Positions 34,301 through 41,877 are shown, counted from the stretch's first letter. The stretch: 56,888 nucleotides of DNA from Vulgatibacter incomptus_A (GCA_040391605.1 JBEBXK010000021.1:1-56888), one strand, 5' to 3'. Translations and numbers: made by a program. The notes: generated by a model not told the origin, from the sequence alone.

Positions 34301-35911
34301 CGCCCGCTCGATCGGCTCCCGCGCCACATCGTTTACGGCGGCGACGATCTTCGCGGCCTCCTCGTCGAGGAGGGAGAGCTCGCCGATCGGCTCGTCCGGC
34401 GAGGCCGCCATCCTCTCGGCGAGGAACTCCATCAGCTTGGCCAGCCGCTCCGCCTCCCGCCGGGAGAAGCGATCGAGTCGATGATGGAGGCGATACGCCC
34501 CGTCCTCGAGGAGTTGGAGACAGAGCGCGTGGCTGGCATCGGCTTCGCCCTCCCCCAACCGAAGGGCCATCGCCGGGAGCGATCGGCCGCGTACGATCGG
34601 GTAGCGGGCAAAGACGTCGTGCGTGAAGGTGAAGCGCCCGGCGAGTGAGGCCAGCGCCGACTCGAAGACGGGGAGCAGCTCGTTGGTGGAGCGCTCTCGC
34701 GAGAGGTCCAGGGTAAGCGGCCTCTGCGACGAGAGGAAGGGCAGCGCCTCGAGCTCCTTGGCGAAGCCTGCGTCCTCCACCGTGACGCTCAGCTCGTCGG
34801 CAGCCGACAGCCTCCTAAGGAGCGCGAGGTACGCGAAGGCCTGGGCCTCCTTGCCAGCAGCTCCCTGAAAGCGGCCCATGATCGCGCCGGCACCCGTCTC
34901 CTGCCCCGGCATGCCCAACGCCAGGTCGGGATCCTTGGCAGCCGCCAGCGCCGCCACCCAGAAGGCCTCGTTCTTCGCGGCCCGCTCATACGCCGCCTCC
35001 ACCAGCCCGGCGTTCACCGCCTCGAGGCGCTGGCTCAGGTGCAGCCCGAGTGCAGAGGCCTCCACCTCTTCGAGTCCATGACGCTGCAGCCCGCTCAGCT
35101 CGACATCCCGATCATTCGTCGCCACCCGCAACGAGCGCCCGTCGATCGCGACCACCGTCCCGGGCGCGGCCTTGCTCGGCGTGTCCGTCGCGCGGACCTC
35201 CCGGACGATCACATCCTCCGAAGGGAGCGGCAGGCGCGCCAGGCCCATCGGGTTCGCGGAGGGGCCCCATTCGAGGGCCCGCGCCAGCCGCTCCAACTCC
35301 GCCGCGCTCTTCGAGAAGTCCAGGTAGCCAGCCGGCGCCGGACGCGCCCGGGCCGCGAAGTACGCCAGCGGCTTCGCCGGAGGCAGAGGCTCCAGCCTCC
35401 CCTCGGCGATCCGGCTCGCCAGCTCGTCGAAGGCATCCGTCCCCTGCTCCCAGCAGAGCGCGTTCAGCTGAAACGAAGTAGCCGCCGCCGGCACATCGAA
35501 GCGACGCTCGACGAGGAGACCGCCGCCGTCGATCTCCCGCGTCATCTCGTGCCAGCTCACCCCATGCCGCGCGTTGCCGGCCACCAGCGCCCACGCCGGG
35601 ACGTTCACCCCCGCCATCTCGGGGAGCGGCCCATCGTGGAAGTTCAACGCCATCACCCGCGCCAGGCGGAGCACGGGCTCCGGGATGATCCGCAGATTGC
35701 CCGCGCTGATCAGGTAGTCCGGCCCAAGGGGCTCGACGAACCCGGCCAAGGCCGCGTCGTTTCCCGCGACCGGATAGCCGCGTCCCTCTGCCCAATGGAC
35801 GACGGCAGGATCGTTGGTCGCGATCCCCGCGATCGCGTGGCCTCGCGCCAGCCAGCGCTCGGCACACTGCACGAGTAGAGTTCCATCACCTACGAAGAGA
35901 GCAGTTCGCAT
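31379..35911 (-). CDS. NRPS loading module: formyltransferase - half C - A (with inserted luciferase-like monooxygenase) - PCP
   Basis: A 1510-aa NRPS. Residues 1-300: formyltransferase with Asn/His of NFHDGPLPEMAGVNVP and Asp of REIDGGGLL, followed by an Fmt-like C-terminal domain. About 310-545: the C-lobe of a condensation domain without HHxxxDG, so inactive. A domain starts at about 550: A3 YTSGSTGTPKG (684), A4 SFDISMLELF (730). About 757-1117 is an FMN-dependent luciferase-like monooxygenase (DLGLFYFASDAS, TPERHFHAFGG, GISFASGWQPQDF). The A domain resumes with YGPTETTVW (about 1200) and NGKVDRSRLP. PCP: FFDLGGHSLLAL (about 1440). The pocket residues I read are D-I-L-Q-L-G-V-V-W-K, close to the glycine code DILQLGLIWK. 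Myxothiazol MtaG also has a monooxygenase inside a glycine A domain. First gene of a likely NRPS-PKS-hydrolase operon. Confidence 0.93.
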   Translation of the reverse strand: MRTALFVGDGTLLVQCAERWLARGHAIAGIATNDPAVVHWAEGRGYPVAGNDAALAGFVEPLGPDYLISAGNLRIIPEPVLRLARVMALNFHDGPLPEMAGVNVPAWALVAGNARHGVSWHEMTREIDGGGLLVERRFDVPAAATSFQLNALCWEQGTDAFDELASRIAEGRLEPLPPAKPLAYFAARARPAPAGYLDFSKSAAELERLARALEWGPSANPMGLARLPLPSEDVIVREVRATDTPSKAAPGTVVAIDGRSLRVATNDRDVELSGLQRHGLEEVEASALGLHLSQRLEAVNAGLVEAAYERAAKNEAFWVAALAAAKDPDLALGMPGQETGAGAIMGRFQGAAGKEAQAFAYLALLRRLSAADELSVTVEDAGFAKELEALPFLSSQRPLTLDLSRERSTNELLPVFESALASLAGRFTFTHDVFARYPIVRGRSLPAMALRLGEGEADASHALCLQLLEDGAYRLHHRLDRFSRREAERLAKLMEFLAERMAASPDEPIGELSLLDEEAAKIVAAVNDVAREPIERATLPEMFAAQVAKTPDRVAVRAGDRSLTFAELDRRSSQLAHLLRRKGVGPEVPVGVFVERTAETLVALLAIHKAGGAHLPLDPEYPRARVAHMIADSGVGCIVAVRSVASQLAFDKEIVWVDDETIYADEPKEAPDVALSAENLAYMIYTSGSTGTPKGVLIEHGQLSNFFAGMDRVIDRGTPGEEAWLAVTSLSFDISMLELFWTLCRGVTVVLHTPIAARRGRRMGRKLAIDLGLFYFASDASGSADSYDLLLKGARFADENGFSSVWTPERHFHAFGGLYPNPAVTLAALSQITSRVRLCAGSVVSPLHPTPRIAEDFALVDNLSRGRVGISFASGWQPQDFVFAPDRFERRKDVMMEQVDAVRSLWAGESITLPDGRGEPATIRTLPRPVQADIPVWLTAAGSPETFQLAAKHRCGVLTHLLGQTVEELGKKIEIYRQAWRDAGHPGEGRVSLMLHTFVGADGEEVKRLVREPMKRYLRSALDLVQKAAWSFPTFKEMTTNDGGKFQLDHLPESDVDAILDYSFERYYETSGLFGTPERALEMIDRLEAQGVDEVACLIDFGVPAEEVLRSLPQLAQLRQAIDDGPSPEEASVGEILRDQRITHLQCTPSLASMLLEDALAREGLAQVRHWLVGGEALTGSLAQRMRATGVGRISNVYGPTETTVWSTVSAVGEGETDIGRPLLNQTVHVLDDRRRSLPPGVPGELYIGGAGLTRGYHGLPALTADRFVEIAGPDGKPSRAYRTGDRVRLREDGALEYLGRVDHQVKIRGHRIELGEIEAVLSRHPGVAQAVVVLRDQQLVAYVERSAAVEAPGPELLREACRVALPEVMVPARVVVLDALPQTPNGKVDRSRLPEPGAEVSDAAPKELPAGELEGKIAGVWMELLGRAAIGRRENFFDLGGHSLLALQLAQRLGEVLGRPVALMDVFAAPTVERLARKLSEGPDEEKEELQSSTARADARRAMLRRLRS

Positions 35912-35932
35912 TGCCTAGCCCGGTTCAAGTTG

Positions 35933-35982
35933 ACTAGTCTACGTAGCCTTTTTCGAGCAAAGTTCCCATTTCCCATGGGAGT
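35933..35982 (-). promoter_or_regulatory. Cluster of palindromes before the NRPS gene
   Basis: GACTAGTC (35933-35940) and CTACGTAG (35940-35947) share one base, and TCCCATGGGA (35972-35981) follows. The minus strand 35965-35982 begins CTCCCAT and matches most conserved positions of the 18-mer at 21785 and 38967. Its near edge is 54 bp from the NRPS ATG. Probable operator sites. Confidence 0.4.
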
Positions 35983-36394
35983 GGATGCGATGAAGAGGCG
36001 TGGCCTCCCTCCCAGCGTGAGTCAAACCGTCGTGGCATCGCACTGCCCTTGCCGCCCAACCACCACCGCCGACGAGGCTTCAGATTCCGGACGAGCCAGC
36101 GCAGGCGATGGGCCCTCGGTGGCGGGATGCCCGGCAGTGGGCAATAGGGCAAGGGCCTCATGCTGGAGCTGCAGGGCCGCGGAGCTGAGGTGGCCGTCGC
36201 CGATGCGGCGGCAGTGGGCCTGACGAAGGCCGCTACGAAGCACGGGAATTCCGGACTACGCTTTGCCAGTGGGCGAAGCGATCGATGGCGCGGAATACGA
36301 CCGCCGACGATGACGGCCGAAGAGCCGGCTTCGAGAGCCGAACCATGGGGCGGATCCCCCCTCTCGGCGGGACGCTCACCAGCGAGCGATCCCT

Positions 36395-36419
36395 CCGATG
36401 GTTCGAATCCTGGGGCACC
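36395..36419 (+). other. tRNA 3'-end-like fragment (T-arm remnant)
   Basis: GGTTCGAATCC (36400-36410) is the classic T-arm core, but the flanks do not pair well, no D or anticodon arm lies upstream and there is no matching 5' acceptor strand. It is not a functional tRNA; it may be the remnant of an integration site. Confidence 0.35.
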
Positions 36420-36438
36420 TAATTAGGGTGTGAATGCG

Positions 36439-37785
36439 CTAACCGACATCCCGCGCGCCCACTTCCGAGGCAGCGATCGGCTCGTCAGGGAAGGGCATCC
36501 CGAAGTTGGGACGTTCGCCCTTACCGACAACCCACCGGTAGACGTCCGCGATCTGCCGTGCCTTGACGTCCCAGGTGAAGTGACGATTTACACGCTCGCG
36601 GGCCCGCTCCCCCACTTCACGTGCCAGGCCGGGATTCGCCGCCAACTCTTCGAAGATGCGGCGGAACTCCCTCACCACGAAATCGCGAGGTCCTATCGGA
36701 ACGCGGAAGCCCGTGCTCTCCGTCACCAGCTCGCTGGGGCCCGCATAATCGACGATGACGGGAGCGAGGCCGAGCGCCATTGCCTCCAGGACCGCTCCGC
36801 CCCCGAACTCCCGGACGCTCGGGAACCCGAACACGTCCGATCGCGCGAGGCGCGGGGCTATCGCGCGCTGATCGTGGATCCAGCCCGCCATCGTGACGCC
36901 TTCTTCGATGCCTTCCTGCACGAGCTGACGGCGGAGGTTCGGCATCTCGGGGCCATCGCCGATCAAGTCGAGCTTCAGCTTACCCTCCCGGATTAGAGGC
37001 GCTGCTGCCTCGAGCAGCATGTCGGCGCCCTTGTAAGGAACCAGCCTGCCCACGAAGGCGACGCAGAGCGGCCCCGGCGAACGGGGACGACGCTCCGCAG
37101 CCATTCGGGATGGATCGATGGCGTTCTCAGGCATGTACACGCAGCGATCGTGGAAGCCCTCCATCTCGCCCCACACATGCGTCGAGCCTGCCAGGATCGC
37201 AGAAGATAACCGTCGTGTGGCCCCATGGCCGGGGACGAGCCGATGAGCCGCCCGGAGGTAGGTCAGCCACTCGCCTTCCCGACGAAGTGCGTGCCGGAAC
37301 TCCTTCGGCCACGGGACCCCGCCGTTGATGGGTCCCAGCACAAAGGGGACCCCTGCAGCATGGCACAAGCTCGCCATCGAGCTCGGGATCGTAGGGCTCA
37401 CCGGGACGACCCGATGGACGACGTCGTACGCGCCTTCCTGAATCGCCTGCCCGAAAGCGCGCCAGACAAGGCGCTCGAAATACGCATAAGGCAGCGAAGC
37501 AAGCGCGGTCGTGAAGGTCCAGCCGAGGCCCGTCCCCTTCCGAACCGCCTCCCCCATCGCCGACACGGGTCGTTCCACCCGAGAGGGATCAATCGTCGTG
37601 AAATCCCGCCCCTCTCGCCATCCTGCCCGCTCCATCGCCGGCGCGTTCTGAGGTTTCGTAACCAGGTGCACGTCCACGTGTTTGGCCAGGGCCTGGGTCA
37701 AGCTCCAGCCGATCAGCGAGACGCTCGATGACTCCGGGTTGGCCGAATCGGCCAGGACCAACACTCTCAGGCGATCGGCGCTCAC
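36439..37785 (-). CDS. Glycosyltransferase family 4
   Basis: Retaining GT-B glycosyltransferase (448 aa) of the exopolysaccharide pathway. The GTG start at 37785 overlaps the stop of the upstream GT2 gene as GTGA, and MSADRLRVLVLADSANPES is a natural N-terminus; the frame beyond is a shadow. It has the N-lobe VVHRVVPVSPTIPSS, the hinge CVAFVGRLVPYKGADMLLEAAA, LIGDGPEMPNL and the donor site EFGGGAVLEAMALGLAPVIV near residue 345. Cytoplasmic, with a basic face, probably membrane-associated. Cotranscribed with the GT2 gene. Confidence 0.88.
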   Translation of the reverse strand: MSADRLRVLVLADSANPESSSVSLIGWSLTQALAKHVDVHLVTKPQNAPAMERAGWREGRDFTTIDPSRVERPVSAMGEAVRKGTGLGWTFTTALASLPYAYFERLVWRAFGQAIQEGAYDVVHRVVPVSPTIPSSMASLCHAAGVPFVLGPINGGVPWPKEFRHALRREGEWLTYLRAAHRLVPGHGATRRLSSAILAGSTHVWGEMEGFHDRCVYMPENAIDPSRMAAERRPRSPGPLCVAFVGRLVPYKGADMLLEAAAPLIREGKLKLDLIGDGPEMPNLRRQLVQEGIEEGVTMAGWIHDQRAIAPRLARSDVFGFPSVREFGGGAVLEAMALGLAPVIVDYAGPSELVTESTGFRVPIGPRDFVVREFRRIFEELAANPGLAREVGERARERVNRHFTWDVKARQIADVYRWVVGKGERPNFGMPFPDEPIAASEVGARDVG

Positions 37786-38801
37786 GCTCTCGGCCCCCCA
37801 GCGATCCCGGCCATTGGGTCCGAGTGGAGTCCTGCGAGCGAAGGGCCTGCCACCTGCCCGCGGGCGGCCCAGACGGCGGCACGCTCCGCCTCGACCTTCG
37901 CGATCGCCCTCCGCTTGCCCATGAGAAGCGCGAGGTGCTGGTAGCGCCGCAGGAATTTCCGGAAGGTCTCGTCCTCGTATCGGGGAAGGCCTTGGATGGT
38001 GCTCGTCACGTAGCCCCAAACCACGGCGGCGCTCCCGGTGAACCTTGGATGCTTGGGCAGACGCAGGGCCGCGCTCGCCAGGAGAAATACGGGTGAGGAG
38101 CCCATATAATACTGACCGAATCCATACCGGACACGGCCGGTGAGGATCCCGCGCTCGCTCGAGCCCATGGCACGCAGGTGAAGGAATCGGAGCGCTTCGT
38201 CATTGAACGCCCGCGCCGTCCATCCCAGCATCCGGGCGCGGTGACAGTCGATCCCGTCCCACATGACCTGCCGAACGAAGCCACCGATCTCCTGGAAGCA
38301 CGACACCCGGTAGAACTTGGTCATGCCGACGGACATCTCGTCCCCGCAGTTCTCGGGGGTCAGCGCACCCGTGGAGGGGTGGTGGAACCACGGCTTGCCG
38401 GAGCAGGTGCCGAGGCGGGGCTCCGCCTCCATTCGTTCCATGAGGCTCTCGAAATACCGGTGAGGAAGATCGAGATCGACGTCGAGCTTACAGACGTAGT
38501 CGAAGTCACCGAGGGTGACCTCGTTCAATCCCTCGTAGAACGCTTCGATCACCCCTGGACCGACCGCGCGGCGCCCTCGGTCCTGGCGCCGGACGATTCG
38601 GAGCCACGGAACGCGCGCGGCGTACTCCGAGAGGATCTCGGGCGTCTCGTCCGACGAGCCGTCGTCGACGACTATCCAGAGGGATGGCGGTACCGTCTGG
38701 GCCAGGACGCTGTCGAGCGTACGACGGATGAAGGCCCCCTCGTTCCTGCAGGGCGAGATCAGGAGGTAGTCTCTCTTCGCATCCGAACTGCGTTCCCCCA
38801 T
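37782..38801 (-). CDS. Glycosyltransferase family 2
   Basis: Inverting GT-A transferase (339 aa). The ATG at 38801 has AGGAGG eight bases upstream. Motifs are ISPCRNEGAFIRRTLDSVLA, the nucleotide-binding VVDDGSSDETPEIL near residue 50, and a metal-binding DxD in YVCKLDVDLDLP near 110. The C-terminal half (MGSSPVFLLASAALRLPKH) has a hydrophobic segment that may touch the membrane. It overlaps the GT4 gene by 4 bp. The 243-bp divergent region upstream is shared with the broken kinase-like gene and contains an 18-bp near-palindrome. Confidence 0.9.
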   Translation of the reverse strand: MGERSSDAKRDYLLISPCRNEGAFIRRTLDSVLAQTVPPSLWIVVDDGSSDETPEILSEYAARVPWLRIVRRQDRGRRAVGPGVIEAFYEGLNEVTLGDFDYVCKLDVDLDLPHRYFESLMERMEAEPRLGTCSGKPWFHHPSTGALTPENCGDEMSVGMTKFYRVSCFQEIGGFVRQVMWDGIDCHRARMLGWTARAFNDEALRFLHLRAMGSSERGILTGRVRYGFGQYYMGSSPVFLLASAALRLPKHPRFTGSAAVVWGYVTSTIQGLPRYEDETFRKFLRRYQHLALLMGKRRAIAKVEAERAAVWAARGQVAGPSLAGLHSDPMAGIAGGPRA

Positions 38802-38966
38802 TGCGGTCACCTCCTATCCGTCGCGATAGGTGCTCAAGTCGAATCGGACGGGCGCAGGCTACTCTCCCTCCCGATTCTTCGATACTCCCACGTTCGCGGG
38901 AGGCTGACCTAGGTGGACGAGCCGGGAGGAGCCGGGAGGAAGAGTTCGTCCGTTCCGCGTCGGTCC

Positions 38967-38984
38967 CCCCCTTGCGTATGGGAG
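38967..38984 (-). promoter_or_regulatory. 18-bp near-palindrome shared with other promoters of the locus
   Basis: The minus strand reads CTCCCATACGCAAGGGGG, identical at 14 of 18 positions to 21785-21802. Both lie upstream of related kinase-like genes (61 and 110 bp from their start codons). Confidence 0.45.
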
Positions 38985-39044
38985 TGCCGGCCCTTGACGG
39001 CGCCACCGCGTTCCGCGACTCATGGTCGCCGAATCGGGGATCTC

Positions 39045-39334
39045 ATGGAATCGACGCGGGCGCTGGCCCTCCTCCAGGACGACACGGCGCTCTGTCCGCG
39101 AGATGAAGAGCACTACCAACTCGAGGCGCTGTGGCTCATCCCGGCGCGGGCCGTATGGCGATCGCTGGCGATCCTCTCCGCCCACGCCAGCGGTTCCGCT
39201 GGAGACCTGGCACAGACCCTCGCGATCGTGGGGAAGCCCCTTAGCAACAGCCCGAGTCGGCGGTGCCCGTGAAGACGCTCAGTCCGCGATCGACTCTGGC
39301 GTTCGCCACGCCCGCGAACCATCTGAGCGCCCAG
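39045..39334 (+). pseudogene. Frameshifted, truncated paralogue of the kinase-like gene
   Basis: From ATG 39045 the frame reads ALWLIPARAVWRSLAILSA and DLAQTLAIVGKPLS, aligning with residues about 32-72 of the protein at 21912 (ELWFTLAKREWGSLAIIPA, ELARSLATVGKNLS). The frame then stops at 39272. The homology continues one base back, in the frame of the acyltransferase: ESAVPVKTLSPRSTLAFA matches VSAVTVKVIGPSSALALA. A single lost base near 39246-39248 explains this. After about 39334 the similarity ends, so the C-terminal half is gone. The original stop-free frame now merges with the acyltransferase gene. Confidence 0.65.
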
Positions 39335-40582
39335 GGCTCGGCTGATCCCAGCGCGCAGGGCCCGTCGGCCGAGCCGGCCGCCGAGGCAGATCCAGCGCCA
39401 GGCACGCCAGCAATATCATTGGCGACGCCACCGGCACCCATCGCCGAGCACCCACTCGTTCTTCGTAGCCATGCGCCCGCGCTGGACGGGGTGCGGGGGG
39501 CAGCCGTCCTCCTGGTCATGCTGTTGCACTTCATCGGAAACACCACGCCGACCAACTCGGTCGAGGCGGGTGTCGTGCTGGTCTTGGGGTACGGACTCCT
39601 CGGCGTCGATCTCTTCTTCGTCCTATCCGGCTTCCTGATCACCGGGATCCTGTTCGACGCTCGGTTTCGCCCGAACTACTTCCGCAACTTCTACGTCCGG
39701 CGATCGCTCCGGATCTTTCCTCTCTATTACGGAACACTCGTGGTGCTCCTGGTCGTGCTCCCTCGGATCCCGGGGATGGAGAGCGACGATCTCGCGGCGT
39801 TGGTTGATAACCAGGCCTGGCTCTGGCTCTACGGCGCGAACGTCTTCCACGCGCTCGAGGGCGAGTGGGCGCTCTCGTACGCGAACCACTTCTGGTCGCT
39901 GGCTATCGAAGAGCACTTCTACTTCGCCTGGCCCCTCCTGGTGTGGGTGCTGAGGAACCGCCCGAGAGCCCTCCTGTGGGCGAGCGTCGGCATCGCGATC
40001 GGCTCCCGGGCCGCGGGCGTCGCGGCTGGCATCCTCTCCTCCAGCGCCACCATTGCCCTTGCCACGCCGTTCCAACTCCAGGGCATCGCCCTCGGGAGCG
40101 TCATCGCGATCTACGCGCGCCAGCCTGGCGGGGGCGCGGCCATCGTTCGCTGGCTTCCTCGCGTTGCCCTCGGAGCCGGAGGCGCCCTTCTCGCCAGCTT
40201 TTTCTGGCATTGGTACACGGAATTCGGCCAGTCCGTCCTCGGCCCGCTCCGACCCTCGATGTTCGTCGCTCTGCTCGCCTGCCTCGTCGTCTGGTCATTG
40301 GTCGCGCCACGGGGTTCGTGGACCCACCGGCTCTTCACGAGCCGCTCGATGACCTTCCTCGGTACGTACAGCTATGGCTTGTACGTCTTTCACCATTTCA
40401 TCTCCTATTATTTCACGAAGCACCGCACCGAGTTCGTGATCGCCGAATGGATCGGCTCGCACACGGCTGCGGTACTCATCCAAGCCTCGATCGGCTTCGC
40501 CGCCTCGATCGCAGTCGCCTACGCGAGCTTCCACCTGGTCGAGAAGCACTTCGTCGCTCTCAAGGGCCGCTTCGGCGCCTAG
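39263..40582 (+). CDS. Acyltransferase family 3 (OafA/YrhL-like) membrane protein
   Basis: Integral membrane O-acyltransferase (up to 439 aa) that adds acetyl or similar groups to a polysaccharide. The core starts near residue 73: PALDGVRGAAVLLVMLLHF with the catalytic-type His, FFVLSGFLITGILFDA, RRSLRIFPLYYG, FWSLAIEEHFYFAWPL and about ten TM helices to VEKHFVALKGRFGA. The start is uncertain: GTG 39263 or GTG 39269, the latter overlapping the TGA of the upstream broken frame. No ATG precedes the first TM helix. The first ~24 residues are homologous to the kinase-like protein, so the N-terminus appears to be a fusion relic, followed by a 50-residue Ala/Pro linker. Confidence 0.85.
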   Translation: MPVKTLSPRSTLAFATPANHLSAQGSADPSAQGPSAEPAAEADPAPGTPAISLATPPAPIAEHPLVLRSHAPALDGVRGAAVLLVMLLHFIGNTTPTNSVEAGVVLVLGYGLLGVDLFFVLSGFLITGILFDARFRPNYFRNFYVRRSLRIFPLYYGTLVVLLVVLPRIPGMESDDLAALVDNQAWLWLYGANVFHALEGEWALSYANHFWSLAIEEHFYFAWPLLVWVLRNRPRALLWASVGIAIGSRAAGVAAGILSSSATIALATPFQLQGIALGSVIAIYARQPGGGAAIVRWLPRVALGAGGALLASFFWHWYTEFGQSVLGPLRPSMFVALLACLVVWSLVAPRGSWTHRLFTSRSMTFLGTYSYGLYVFHHFISYYFTKHRTEFVIAEWIGSHTAAVLIQASIGFAASIAVAYASFHLVEKHFVALKGRFGA

Positions 40583-40605
40583 CGAAGCCCCCCGGTACCT
40601 TGTCC

Positions 40606-41877
40606 ATGCGCTCTCCCCTCGAGCTTCTCTTCGTCTCATCCTACCCAGCGAGCCCTCCCACCTTCGGTGCCCAGCGCCGCATCGACGGGCTGATGCGGGC
40701 CCTCGCGAAGCGGAATCGGGTGTCCTTCATCGGCCTCGCCCCGCGGGATTTCGATCGAGCTGCCGCCGAGCGCGCGATGCGGGAGTATTGCCGGGAGGTC
40801 ATCCTGATCCCCTGGCCGCAGGCGGAGGGATTGTCGAAACGAGTTTCACAGGCGCTCTCCCTGGCCTCCCTGCGCAGCCACGAGCGGCGAACCATGAATA
40901 ACAGGCGCCTGTGGACGGCGCTCCGCGGCCTTCTCCGATCGCGCGCCTTCGATCTCGTCTCGCTCGAGGCTCCCTTCTTCGCCTACGCACCGCTCGGATG
41001 CGGCCCCCGCGGCTCGCCTCGCCCGCGCGTGATCATCGACTCCCACAACGTCGAGTTCGACCTCGCTCGCCAGTACGGCGAGATGTCGTCCGGTCTCGTC
41101 CGCACGATCCACCATGCGGCCAACTGGCGGAAGATGCGACGCGACGAGGTCATGGCCTGGAGGAGAGTAGACGGCGTTGCATTCACCTCCTACGAAGACG
41201 CAGCCCGCGCGCGCGCGATCCTGCCGTCGCTGCGCACCGCCGTCGTCCCGAACGGCGTCGACGTCGACCAGTTTCGTCCTCGCCTGGATCTCCCGACCTC
41301 CGACGGAAAGACCGTCGTCTTCTTCGGCACGATGAACTACTATCCAAACCTCGACGCCGTCCGGTGGCTCCTCCAGGAGATCTGGCCTGTCCTTTCGCGG
41401 CGAAATCCCGACGCGCGGTTGAAGATCATCGGCTCCCACCCGACGCCGGACATCCTCGCGCAGGCAGGGCCGCGGGTCGAGATCGCAGGCCTCGTGGATG
41501 ACCTCCAGCGCCACCTCTCGGAGGCGGCGGCGATCCTCGTCCCCTTGCGAATCGGAGGGGGAACCCGCCTCAAGATCCTGGAGTCGCTCGCCATGTCCAA
41601 GGCAATCGTCTCCACGTCGCTCGGCGCCGAGGGGATCGCGGCTCGTTCGGGAGAACACCTCATCATCGCCGATGACCCGAGCGAGTTGGCGAACCTGACC
41701 GGCGGGATCCTGGACGACCCGGCCCAGGCCCAACGCCTGGGCGAGGCAGGCCGCGCGCTCGCCGAGCGATCCTATTCGTGGTCGGCGATTGGGGACGATA
41801 TGGAGAAATTCATCATCGACGTTCTCGAAGCACGGACGACCGATAGAGCTCCCGATCCGACGTCTCCCTGGATCTAG
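40606..41877 (+). CDS. Glycosyltransferase family 4 (WcaI/Wza-locus type)
   Basis: GT-B glycosyltransferase (423 aa). The ATG at 40606 lies 23 bp after the acyltransferase stop; the open frame further upstream is a mirror. N-terminal LLFVSSYPASPPTFGAQRRI with the glycine-containing loop, then DSHNVEFDLARQYGEMSS, AVVPNGVDVDQFRP, VFFGTMNYYPNLDAVRWL, LKIIGSHPTPD and the donor-site GGGTRLKILESLAMSKAIVS. The pattern matches transferases of the PEP-CTERM/exosortase-type and sugar-transferase groups. Probably cotranscribed with the acyltransferase. Confidence 0.88.
   Translation: MRSPLELLFVSSYPASPPTFGAQRRIDGLMRALAKRNRVSFIGLAPRDFDRAAAERAMREYCREVILIPWPQAEGLSKRVSQALSLASLRSHERRTMNNRRLWTALRGLLRSRAFDLVSLEAPFFAYAPLGCGPRGSPRPRVIIDSHNVEFDLARQYGEMSSGLVRTIHHAANWRKMRRDEVMAWRRVDGVAFTSYEDAARARAILPSLRTAVVPNGVDVDQFRPRLDLPTSDGKTVVFFGTMNYYPNLDAVRWLLQEIWPVLSRRNPDARLKIIGSHPTPDILAQAGPRVEIAGLVDDLQRHLSEAAAILVPLRIGGGTRLKILESLAMSKAIVSTSLGAEGIAARSGEHLIIADDPSELANLTGGILDDPAQAQRLGEAGRALAERSYSWSAIGDDMEKFIIDVLEARTTDRAPDPTSPWI

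Larger units (their letters stand above)
35912..36438. other. Intergenic region upstream of the NRPS-PKS operon
   Basis: A 527-bp region without a supported gene; short frames on both strands lack family features. It contains three palindromes near the NRPS start (35933-35947 and 35965-35982) and a tRNA 3'-end-like fragment (36395-36419). I see no clear -35/-10 pair; TAGACT on the minus strand at about 35938 is the best -10 candidate. Confidence 0.5.

Noticed and set aside
36330..36420. Possible complete tRNA gene
   Set aside because: The T-loop core is present, but the T stem is mismatched, no 5' acceptor strand pairs with the 3' end and no anticodon loop fits at the right distance.
36160..36426. 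An 88-codon plus-strand frame upstream of the NRPS
   Set aside because: Its start lacks a ribosome binding site, the composition matches shadow frames and it ends in the tRNA-like fragment.
39865..41877. A 670-codon plus-strand frame
   Set aside because: The first 247 codons overlap the acyltransferase in another frame and are Arg/Pro-rich; the glycosyltransferase starts at 40606.
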